Source: Narthecium ossifragum
Lineage: Eukaryota; Streptophyta; Magnoliopsida; Dioscoreales; Nartheciaceae
Length of the DNA: 64,000 nucleotides
NCBI GenBank assembly: GCA_963920575.1
Contig: OY986971.1
Coordinates: 8,496,779-8,560,778 of the forward strand
Direction: 5' to 3'
A program made the translations under genes and the position numbers. The notes beneath the pieces were generated by a model. It saw only the letters and a program-made list of their open reading frames with translations, had not been told where the DNA came from and did not search any database. Positions 55,472 through 64,000 of the stretch are shown piece after piece. Position 1 is the stretch's first letter; each line of letters begins with the position of its first letter.

Positions 55472-57121
55472 TTTGCCATTGTGTTGCTGTGTGTCCTTGT
55501 GTTTGTCAGATTCTTGTAAATTTGTATAAAGCATATATGCCTGTATATTTGTATTCTATATTATTGTCATAGTAAATTGCTTGATTTCCACACGGCATTG
55601 TGTTACTAACCGTATGTAGTAACTGCTTGATGAACATCATTACTAACCGCAGCATTACTAACCGTATGTAGTACCCGCTTCTTTCAAATATAAAGTACAA
55701 ACCAAAGAATATGGAAGGAAGACAATTGAAGGGAACAATTTCAAGCATTTCTGAAATAAAACAGATTGAACATTTACGATATTTTAGAGACCGAGGAAAG
55801 TTTGATGTTGTTCTAATCAAAACCATTACAAGAAACCCATATTACACTCATGTTTCTAAAATACAGTGAAACAACTTGCACACTCATATTACACTCATCT
55901 TGCTAGCACTGAAAAGAGATAAGTTTCTTGCTCCTTTTATTGGTTTATATACAACAGATTGTTATAACATCAGTATAAACCACCAGTGATGCTCATAGAA
56001 CTTCAAGATGACGCCGGCCAGTATATATCGAACCCAATCTCCAAGTCGTCAGTGGAGTCGCATACCGACTCAAATCCTTGTTGGCACCTCTTTGTCTGCA
56101 GAAAAACCACTCAATAAGAACTGAAACAAATTAATTAATTAATTAAACAGCACCTTTTCTAAAGGTTAGAACTTATAACCACTAAACACACAACGAAGAT
56201 AAAGCTGAGAAGAAGATGCGGCCACAGAAAGTACTGTAACTTAAGAGCAGTCTATTTCTCTTTGGAATAAAAGAGAAGCAACACGCCTAATGATAATAGC
56301 CTCTTAGGTCTGCCACCCGCAGAAACACAGTATGTTAAACTAAATCAGATTGACAAACAAACACCTCACCTGAGCTTTTAAAAGGCAAGTTGAAACCCCT
56401 CTAGGTACAGGATTTCAAAAAATTGTGAAGGCCACTTTGTTAGGGTCAAAGTCAAATTGGACTCCAAACCAGAACTAGTGGGCAATGGAAGACAACAACA
56501 AATGAGAGCACAACTGCAAAGCCCCAAAAGCCATAGCTACAACTTTTAATAAAAAATGGACCTAACGAAGAGGAGAGTCAGTAGAGTACAACAACATATT
56601 AATCCATGAGCAAGTAACAACATGATATTCAACATACCGTAAATACATTTTTGAAGTCAATTCCTCTCACCACCCCAAATTCTGAGTCCAAAGTTTGCTT
56701 TAAGTTCCTTTTGGAGTGAGTTGATTCTGTTTGAATACATTTCAAGAATAGACGAACAGTCATAATCTGCATGAAGTCAATAAAACACAATGAAATCACT
56801 CTTTTTGTCAAACTTGCTATGTTGCAATAAAATTGTTAGCATTCCATATGTGAAATCCAAAACCCAACAAACTCTTGTTACAGACCAACACAACAGTGAA
56901 AAAGGGCCAATAAGAGATAATTAGCAGCCAAGTAAGCAGCAATATAGACATAAAACCAATAAGGACATAAACTATATGAATTCAACTCCAACATTCAAAA
57001 TAAGGACTAAATAGTCGATTCAAAATAACATCATAAGGAACCAGCCAAGTAAGCAGCAATATTGTCCTCAACTAGAAGCTATCCATGAGTCAATCAAAAA
57101 CATGCACAATTTCTTCAACAT
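55472..57121 (-). other. Inner region of the long-TIR element with a possible minus-strand gene
   Basis: Two candidate minus-strand exons stand out. One is at about 56648-56764, a frame with LKCIQTESTHSKRN and DSEFGVVRGIDFKNVFT, before a GTATGT donor. The other is at 56003-56095: a TTTTTCTGCAG acceptor, then TKRCQQGFESVCDSTDDLEI and a stop after WPASS. They join in frame. I do not recognise the protein. Everything else here is AT-rich and silent. Confidence 0.35.
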
Positions 57122-57487
57122 TCAAAAGAAGGGAGGCCGGCGCTGGAGGACGGCGGGGAAGAAGGGAGGACGGCGCTGGAGGGCGGCGCTGGTTGGCAGC
57201 AAGAGAGGTCGGGGAACAAGGGAGGACCCAGCGCCGCTGGTTGGCAGCAAGAGCTCGGGGCGCTGGAGGGCGGCGCTGGTTGGCAGCACGAGGTCGAGGA
57301 AGAAGGGAGGACCCAGCGCCGCTGGTTGTCAGGGGAGAGAAGGGAGGACCTAGCGCCGCTCGGGGAAGAATGGAGGACCCAGGGCTCTATTCAGATCTTA
57401 AATGGATCGTGACCGTCCGATGGGATCGGACGGTCATGATTAGAGTTCGTTCCCTAACACTAACGAACTGGTTCTACTCAGATATTT

Positions 57488-57490
<3 letters not shown>
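57122..57490. repeat. Right terminal inverted repeat
   Basis: Inverted partner of 53864-54275; ends ATATTTCCC before a (TA)n run. Confidence 0.85.
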
Positions 57491-57524
<34 letters not shown>

Positions 57525-57549
57525 TTTATATTTTTATTATGTGTTCATT

Positions 57550-57790
57550 ATGTGTTCACGAACAGGCTCGGTTAGCTGTTCCCGAACACGTTCGATTAGA
57601 TGTTCGTAAACGAGCTCGTTTAGATGTTCGTGAACGAGCTCGAGTCGAGCTCGAGCTCGCCAATATCTTAACGAGCCGAGCTCAAACAGCTTTTGGATAG
57701 CTCGTTTAAAGCTTGGCTCAAGCTCGAGCTCGATAAGATGCTTAACGAACGAGTTCGAACATGGTAAAGCTCGGCTCGGCTAAGCTCGTT
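57550..57790. repeat. Right subterminal repeats of the hAT
   Basis: Copies of GTTCGTGAACGAGCTCG and GAGCTCGAGCTCG variants, partner of 49622-49950. Confidence 0.82.
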
Positions 57791-57880
57791 TACACCTGAC
57801 CTATGGAAGGATCGATCCTACTTTCCCAGTGAAGAAAATCAACGATTTAGATCTAATCCGAGGATAGAAACACTTAGGGC

Positions 57881-57888
57881 TATAAATA
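57881..57888 (+). promoter_or_regulatory. TATA box of LTR E'
   Basis: TATAAATA within GGGCTATAAATAGGACTC, identical in form to the D and E boxes. Confidence 0.68.
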
Positions 57889-58703
57889 GGACTCTTTCTA
57901 GGGTTTGAGGGGGGCTTTTTGGCAGCGTTTGGAGGAGAGGAGACGGGTTCCAGGCTTAGTTTTCTTTTCTTTTTCTCATCTTATTTCTTCATTAGTTTTG
58001 CTGCCCTCATGATGAACATGAGTGTCTAGTTTCTTCTCTAAGGTACCGATGTAGTCTAACTGAATCATTCTATGTTATTGGATCATGTTTATTTAATCAG
58101 TTTATATTTCTTGTTTCATTCATTATTATAACTGAGATCTTTAATACCTTTATCTGGCCAATAGAAGTATTATAGATTGTTTTATGTGAGATTGGGCGAG
58201 GGTTCATTCCCTAATCTTACAGGATCTATGAATGAATCAGTTTATCTCAAAGCCGGGTTCAAGCTAAGACTATTCTTGGTTCATGATTGTTCTTCAGAGC
58301 TTAATGGATTCTTGGTTAACACTTAGTTATGGGTTCATTAGCTAGGGTTAATTGAGGGTACTTGGTAAAGACCGCGGCCGAACGGATCATCATACCGGAA
58401 GAACGAGCCCTTGGAATTAAACTGAGATCTTGATTGATTCAATGCATAGAATGAGGATGTTATGGTGAAATCGGAACCTTAGTGACCATCCAACATATTT
58501 CCATCGTTTTCTTATTTTGTTATTAGATCTTCTATTCTCAATACTTCATATTTCTTTCATTCCCTTCCTTATTTTTTTTCTTCTATGTTCTTTAGCGTTT
58601 AACTTTAATAATCTCTACAAATTTCTGTGGGTACGATACTCGTCTTGCTGCTATACTGATCACACCGGTTCGTATACTTGCGAGATATAAAATTTATTCA
58701 TCA

Positions 58704-58708
58704 CGGTG
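58704..58708. other. Target-site duplication CGGTG (right) of E'
   Basis: Second copy of 49042-49046. Confidence 0.92.
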
Positions 58709-60039
58709 CGATGCTGGCCCGAGGAAGATTGATCTTCACTGGAGGTGAAGATCGATTCTTTCTTTGGTAGTGAACCTGTGATCTCGTTGTGCAGTAAGCT
58801 GATTTTGATTTGGTTTTCAATGGTTTTGATTTCAAATCAACTTAGTTTTCTTTTATGTCGTTCCTACTGTTAGAATTAGGATATTATGATGTTTTAATCG
58901 CCATTTCATGGTTTGCCTTCAAGTTTTACGATGATTTGTATTTCATATCGTTTTGCCGACTTTTATGGATTTTAATCGGTTTTTTCGATAAGCATGTGTT
59001 AACTATAGTTGCATTTATTTATTATGCTTTATTTAGTTGTAACTTATAGTAGTGAGATCTTTACCGCTTTGTGGTTGAACCAAGGGGGTCAGGTTCCTTG
59101 GGATGTGTAGATAACGTAACTTATTATTGTTGATTTGCCAGATTGAGACACATAGGTTAGATGCTTGTATAGGTGCATGCATTTGATTGCATTAGGTGCA
59201 TTCTAGGTTAGGATGTGGGTGATGGGTTGATCGCCAATCTGAGGCTCTCAGGTAGCTCGGGTCTAGCTCTAGGACCGTAGTTGGGCAGCCAGGTTTAGGG
59301 CGAGATTGTGGTGTTATTGGTTTACCATATCGTGGTTCTTGAGGTTTAGAAGTTGTACCGTTCTCCCTTGCCAAGCTTAAAGTGTGGGTGTGCTTTACTT
59401 TCCTGTTGTTGATGCTTGGGGAGCACTAGACTCGCATGATCCCCAGTGTCGTTCGCGATTGGGGAGCGCCTAGAGCCGGTGTGATCCTCGTCGTGGGTGT
59501 GTGGCGATTGGGGAGCGTCCAGAGCCGATGTGATCCCCGTTGTGTTTGCATGCTTGTAGTTCGTTACGCCTTAGGCTTGGCAAGGAGACGATTCAGTTAC
59601 AATTTCCCCTTCCTTTAGTTTCACGTAGAGTAGAACCATACTGAGGTTTGTTGCTCACTCCTACCTAGGTTGCGTTTGCAGGTGAAGACGACAGTGCTTC
59701 TGTAGCTCCCAGCATATCAGTTTTTGGCGACGTGTCGATTTCTAGAGGGCATTGAGGTGATTGAAGATCTGATACTACAGGTTGATAGTTTTGTATACAG
59801 TATCCCTTGAGGATAAGTTTATATGTATAATTTTCATCTATGAGAATTTTGATTTAGATCTATACGACACTGATGTTAATGGAATAGTATGTACTTAGAT
59901 TTCAATTATGCCATCAGAAGTCTTTGTTATGTTATTGTGGTGATTGTTGTATCATGCCAGATTGGAAGTGAACAGTTGTAGGTCTCTCCCCTCGCGTCCC
60001 ATCACCAAGGTCTGGCTGGCCCCGGGGCAGGGCGTGACA

Positions 60040-60044
60040 GCAAG
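60040..60044. other. Target-site duplication GCAAG (right) of LTR F
   Basis: Second copy of 48283-48287. Confidence 0.9.
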
Positions 60045-60270
60045 AGTCCTACTACAATATGAAAAACTAATGTAAGAAATCATTAAAGACCTAAGCTAGG
60101 ATAACTGAACCAGACCAACCGATGGGGCGCACTGGCCGGTTCCTTGGGAACTACCCAAGCACGGGTTGGATTGGGCTGGATCCAGTCAATATTTGTTTTG
60201 TGTCAATGACTGCGCTAAATCGGTTACGAATATGAGAAATTACCTAAGGGAAAAGTTATAGATCCACGAG
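60045..60270 (-). repeat. LTR-like upstream flank of element J, third segment
   Basis: 226 bp between LTRs F and G with no similarity I can see to either. By the target duplications it continues 47316-48282 and resumes at 63977. No gene. Confidence 0.5.
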
Positions 60271-60275
60271 TCCTC
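60271..60275. other. Target-site duplication TCCTC (left) of LTR G
   Basis: Pairs with 63972-63976. Confidence 0.88.
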
Positions 60276-60598
60276 TGTGAGGACCCATACCTCCAACCCG
60301 TTCCGACTGCGTTAGGCCGAGGGTTTGGTTTGGTTCTTTTTTCTCGGTTGGTCTCGTTTTGCGATCGGTTGATCGCATCACTGCTTTTGGACCCCAAGGA
60401 TAATTTGGTAAATTGTGCCTTGGTGGTCGGTTTCACACCCGCGTAGTGAACACACGATCTTGGATTGATGTATGTGATTGAATAGACCCAGTAGGAGTGT
60501 TCGGGATCGACAAATCCGGACGAGATTGCGAAGAGATATCGCAATTTGGGGTTTAATCTGACTAGACTTGTTCGGTTAGCCACATAAGTTGCTAAACC

Positions 60599-60601
<3 letters not shown>

Positions 60602-60634
<33 letters not shown>
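60602..60634. repeat. (CT)n microsatellite in LTR G
   Basis: Uninterrupted CT run about 33 bp long in the leader. Confidence 0.95.
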
Positions 60635-60637
<3 letters not shown>

Positions 60638-60658
60638 TTTCCCATTTCTTCTCCCCCG

Positions 60659-60663
60659 TGCCC
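60659..60663. other. Target-site duplication TGCCC (left) of LTR H
   Basis: Pairs with 61413-61417. Confidence 0.92.
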
Positions 60664-61412
60664 TGTCACACCCCGACCCAGAAAACCCATCCGGGCCGAG
60701 GCGTGAGGGTTCCTATCACTATTCACATCCACACTGGTGCGATATAAAGCGGAAAACACAGATTATTTAAACAATTTAACTTGCAGGGATAAAGGTGTAA
60801 TTCAATTAATAGAAACATCAGGTTGTACTGTTTAAACATCCGATACAAATTCTTATCAAACTTCTCCAAGGGAAAGATATTACACATATAATCCAAAAAA
60901 CCTCGAAGGATATTTATAATATACAAAATCTATCAAAAGTACAACAATTCTCCCACAACAACCTCAAGCGCCTCTAAAAGTCATCGCGCCACCAAAAGCT
61001 GATCCCGCCGGCTCTACTGAAGAAGAACTGGCACCTACACCTGCAAATGCAACCCGAGTAGGAGTGAGCGATAAGCTCAGTAGTGTTCTACTCTACGGCA
61101 CACTGAAGGGAGGAAAACAGCACCTGTGACGTCGATTCGATCTTTCTCGATCGAGCTCCGATCATTCTCGATCAAGCTCCGATCTTTCGATCAGAGGCAC
61201 CCTTAAGGTCCTAATCAATCACATACATCAATCCAAGGCCATGTGTGCATTACGCGGGTGTGAAAACGACTACCAGGCGCAATTTACCAAATTGCTCCGG
61301 GGGTCACATAAGCAATACGATCAACCAGATCGCACCCGACGCGAAACCAAATCAACAGAAAACGGCCCTCGACCCACGCGGTCGAGCTAGGTCAGAGGAA
61401 CGGGTCCTCACA
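60664..61412 (-). mobile_element. Short solo LTR H (749 bp)
   Basis: Plus strand TGTCACACCCCGACCC...GGGTCCTCACA, the inverted chromoviral ends, with perfect TGCCC duplications, inserted in LTR G's leader. Both ends match LTRs M, L and G, but the 2 kb middle of those LTRs is missing: the 3' third joins the 5' third at about 61128. GATCGAG-type words at 61135-61195 remain. It may be a short, non-autonomous LTR subfamily, or a full solo LTR that later lost its middle. Confidence 0.88.
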
Positions 61413-61417
61413 TGCCC
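61413..61417. other. Target-site duplication TGCCC (right) of LTR H
   Basis: Second copy of 60659-60663. Confidence 0.92.
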
Positions 61418-63971
61418 GACCTCTCTCTTTTTCTCCTTTCTTCTCCTCTGCTCGCAACTACGCCGACCCTCTGCCCTTCTCCAGAGCTTCACCATCCTCG
61501 CCCGCCACCACCTTCTTCCCTTAGCTCCCCCTCTCCTTCCTTCCTTTCTCTCTCCCATGGCAGCTGTTCTCCTTCTTCTCCGGCGACGGCTGTGGTTGTG
61601 GGAGGACTCCGGCGGCTCTCTGGTGAGCTGGAGACGGCGATGGTGACAGAGGACGGCGGATCAAAGTGGACTAGCAGTGGATTAGCATGTGAAGGTAGGT
61701 TTCTACGTTTAAACCCTTGTTTAGGGTTTATCTAGGGTTTGATTTGTTTGTTTGTTGATTTCATTGTGTTAGATTGTTCCTCTTAGCATGCTTAGCATCT
61801 GATCTAGCTTTCATGCGGTTTTTAGTTTGATTTAAACCTAATTTATTCATGTTTTTCTCGGATTTTATCGAAACCCTATTTTTGTCCGATCTGAGCTGTT
61901 CAAGCTCCGATCCTGGCTTGTACATGCATGAGCTCGTTTGATCATCAGCATGAGACTCGTAGATCCTCGACTCTACTTCAAATTTCCACTAGTTTCATAA
62001 TTTTTGGATTTATATGTGATTTATAATGAATTTTCTCCTAAACTGCTGCGAAACAGGAATGCAGTTATTAGTTAGTTAATTAAGTGGAAATTACACATCA
62101 ATTAGATCCAATTCTTGGACATGACGTTCCTAACATGCAATTGAGTACATCATTAAGTTTGATTTCAAATTTTTGATGTCATTTGGACGTCAAATCGACG
62201 AGATTTCATCGCTTTTGGCCGAAGACCGAAATACGTGGTTTTCATCTATTTTCATTCGTCCGTTTGAATTCGATTTTGGGTATGCGTATTGAGAACCATT
62301 AATGGGAATGTACGCTAAGTTTCACATTAATTGGACGGACATAGGGATACCTAGGTTATGCCCTAATCTTGTCGACTATATATAATTAAAGCATGTTTAA
62401 TCCATTGTAGCTTGTCTAATTCATCTACTATCCTGAATTGATGTTCTTAGCAGTATACGGTAGACACATGTGTGATTTGATAAGTTTTGGGAGATTAATC
62501 CCTTGATTTCGACACGTTTATTTAAGTTCCTAATCTTCTAGCTTAATTAGCAATTGATTATGAAGTATGCTTAGTATCCATGTAATTTTTGGTAGAATGC
62601 TATCTATACATGTATTGCATACATATATGTATCTAAGCCCTATGTGAGGCTTGTGGTTGAACTAAGGGAGTCATGCCCCATGGGATGTTTAGTTAATGTG
62701 TATTGTAACTGTTGTGTGTTGGTTGGCCGGGGTTGTGTCTCTATTGTACCAATTTGCGGTTGACGGCTATGGATGCCGTTGTAATACCGAAATTTAGATT
62801 GAATTGTGTAGTTGCTTGTTAATGGCCCGTGGGCGCCGTTATAATATTGTATTGTTGTAGTTTAGACCTCTATCTGCTTTATGCATGTTTACCCCTTGGC
62901 GAGCCATAGGCTATGCCTAGACCTGTATATTGCTTGACATATTGTTGCATGTCTGAATTCCTCTTGATGTGCGTGTGAGCATTGCATGCATTTGATTGCA
63001 TTAGAAGCATTAGGCTAGGACGTGGGTGAATAGTGGTTTTCACCGATCCAGGGCTCTCGGGTAGCTCGAATCTAGCCTTAGGATTGAGGCTGGGTAGCCA
63101 TGTTTAGGACCCGATTATAGTCTTGACTTGATCGTTCAATCTTTCAAGGATTCTTAGGTAGTTGGATTGAAATATTATGTCATATTAATATTGAGATTTT
63201 GAGGTCGTGTTGTTTCTTCAAGACCAAGTGCTAAGGATGCATGTCGATGCGTTCCCGACGTGGGTCCTCAAGTTATGGGAATCCTGCTTGGTTAAGGGTG
63301 ATCCTACATGTTACTGTTCCGTGGCCTCCTAGTAACATGTTCAGGAGAGAGGTTTTATGACAGGAACCCTTAAGACATCGATAGGGTTATGGGACCCTTA
63401 ACATACCTTAGACTTAGACGGAGAGACATCACTGTCGTTGTTTTCCTCCCTTTCAGTGTGACATAGAGTAGAACCCTACTAAGATTTGTTGCTCACTCCT
63501 ACCCGGGTTGCATCGGTGATGTAGGTTGATGAAGTTCTTTCCTTTCAAGTGATCTTCTAGGTGTTGGTGCATCATTCTCGAGGTGATTGAGGACTTGGAG
63601 TTTCGAGGAGTACTTGACGATCCTGGAGTTTCCCCTTTTGTTAATAGTTGTACATCTGTAGTTGTATTAAATGTATAATTTTCCTCTTCGAGGATTCCAT
63701 TATCTGTATTAAATTATGTATTGAGGGTTGGTGGAATAGTTGTATAAATAGATGTTGTATCAGAACCTGTGCTAGTCAGTGAAATGATAATAGTAGAATC
63801 GTATTCGTGCTAAATTTAGAACTGTTAGAATTATTGTTTTAATTTGTGGTGAAATAGTAATCTGCACAGGGTTCAAATTGAGAAAATACAGGGGAGGCTC
63901 TCGTCATTTGATTTTATATTCAAGACCCTGACACCCCGGACCGGATGGGTTTTCTGGGTCGGGGTGTGAAA

Positions 63972-63976
63972 TCCTC
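63972..63976. other. Target-site duplication TCCTC (right) of LTR G
   Basis: Second copy of 60271-60275. The last 24 bp of the window continue the J flank. Confidence 0.88.
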
Positions 63977-64000
63977 TATCTACTCCCAAAGTTTCATAAT

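Larger units (their letters stand above)
53864..57490 (+). mobile_element. Long-TIR Mutator-like element carrying a GRF gene
   Basis: The terminal inverted repeats, about 370-410 bp each (53864-54275 and 57122-57490), begin GGGAAAT and are nearly identical. They include TCTGAGTAGAAC and an inner palindrome GACCGTCCGATCCCATCGG... They are made partly of GCCAACCAGCG and GTCCTCCCTTCT repeats. No transposase is visible inside. It is flanked on both sides by (TA)n, so a 9-bp duplication cannot be read. Long TIRs, GGG ends and gene content suggest a non-autonomous MULE (Pack-MULE type). Orientation follows the GRF gene. Confidence 0.75.
49610..57799 (+). mobile_element. hAT-superfamily DNA transposon
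   Basis: Left end TAGGGGTGGAAGTGAAC and right end (inverted) TCAGGTGTAAACGAGC are diverged forms of the GGGTGTAAACGAGC termini common in plant hATs. Subterminal repeats of GTTCGTGAAC and GCTCG lie at both ends, and a BED-hATC transposase is encoded. The 8-bp target duplication is not clear; the best alignment of the flanks is 6 of 8. The inner 53864-57490 part is a separate nested transposon. Exact ends are uncertain by a few bases. Confidence 0.88.
49047..58703 (+). mobile_element. Solo Athila-type LTR E', split by a hAT transposon
   Basis: The ends TGATGAGTGCATG...ATTTATTCATCA are those of LTR E in the opposite orientation, with CGGTG duplications. About 1.47 kb remains without the hAT. 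A TATA box lies at 57881-57888. AGGATCGATCCT words lie at 49405-49610 and resume at 57808, so the hAT sits within that cluster. The 57900-58700 part matches E (32500-31676) inverted, including CGTATACTTGCGAGATATAA. Confidence 0.92.
48288..60039 (+). mobile_element. Solo chromoviral LTR F, split by E'
   Basis: The LTR starts TGTGAGGACTCG and ends GGGGCAGGGCGTGACA, with GCAAG on both sides. About 2.1 kb remains after removing the nested E' and its duplication. It carries TATA-like CTATAAGTAG at 48599 and GAAGATCGATCTTC words on both sides of it. Its 3' half (59170-60039) matches the CCGATC/GAGGCTCTC block of the other chromoviral LTRs. No PBS or coding region, so a solo LTR. Confidence 0.9.
60276..63971 (+). 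mobile_element. Solo chromoviral LTR G, split by solo LTR H
   Basis: Starts TGTGAGGACCCATACC and ends GGGTCGGGGTGTGAAA; the terminal CA has mutated to AA. TCCTC lies on both sides. About 2.9 kb remains without H. It closely follows LTR M in layout: CT-rich leader near 60600 and 61420, the CCGATCCAGGGCTCTCGG block near 63050, and CTCACTCCTACCCGGG near 63490. No PBS or pol. Two diverged copies of a GGATGCCGTTGTAAT/GGGCGCCGTTATAAT phrase lie at 62775 and 62835. Confidence 0.9.

Noticed and set aside
58855..59049. A 64-codon hydrophobic frame (MSFLLLELGYYDV)
   Set aside because: It falls in the T-rich 3' half of LTR F, where such frames arise by composition.

Overview
The window looks like intergenic heterochromatin from a flowering plant with a large, repeat-rich genome. 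I found no ordinary host gene, rRNA or tRNA gene. Nearly every base can be assigned to LTR retrotransposons of the Ty3/gypsy superfamily, or to two DNA transposons nested inside them. The plant assignment rests on Tekay/Del-type and CRM/Reina/Galadriel-type chromoviruses, Athila-type elements primed by tRNA-Asp, a plant hAT transposase, a GRF zinc-finger gene and a Cassandra-like 5S-derived cassette. I cannot name the species.

Layout. 1-3048: the end of an LTR, then a minus-strand Tekay-type pol relic with a deletion in RT. 3049-4023: a 5'-truncated LTR. 4024-6439: a heavily decayed plus-strand pol, followed by a polypurine tract and its 3' LTR (6440-9036). 9032-12730: a minus-strand LTR of the same broad family, meeting the previous LTR tail to tail and split by a solo Athila-type LTR (9848-11279). 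12743-28106: the internal region of a minus-strand chromovirus (element J; integrase, RNase H, RT, protease, gag, PBS). J is split by a solo chimeric LTR carrying a 5S-rRNA-like segment (15795-17332) and by a complete Tekay-type element I (18471-28022). 28107-64000: J's upstream LTR-like flank, split by three further insertions. These are element C (28526-47310), solo LTR F (48288-60039) and solo LTR G (60276-63971). C holds solo LTR E (31676-33152) and the complete Athila-type element D (34819-45143). F holds E' (49047-58703), a relative of E. E' holds a hAT transposon (about 49610-57799), and the hAT holds a long-TIR Mutator-like element (53864-57490) with a GRF zinc-finger gene. G holds a short solo LTR H (60664-61412).

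Most insertions are bounded by TG...CA ends and 5-bp target duplications that I could read directly: GGTGG for I, GCCGG for C and for E, TGATG for D, GAGCT for the 9.8-kb solo LTR, CGGTG for E', GCAAG for F, TCCTC for G, TGCCC for H, and CACGT/CAGGT for the 5S-bearing LTR. This gives an order of insertion up to five levels deep: J, then F, E', hAT and the MULE-like element.

How the parts relate. D is the only element with one long open gag-pol frame (1793 codons), but its RT motif reads FMND and its integrase zinc finger is lost to an out-of-frame stretch. C has no pol. It shares D's tRNA-Asp primer site, TGATGAG...ATCA ends and polypurine motifs, and carries its own gag-position ORF, so it looks like a non-autonomous partner. 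The most unusual signal is a pattern rather than a gene. LTRs of unrelated lineages each carry clusters of their own self-complementary word, built on a GATCGATC or GGTCGACC core. The words are often arranged as 11-12 bp perfect hairpins, typically just upstream of the LTR TATA box, and in chromoviral LTRs also downstream of it.
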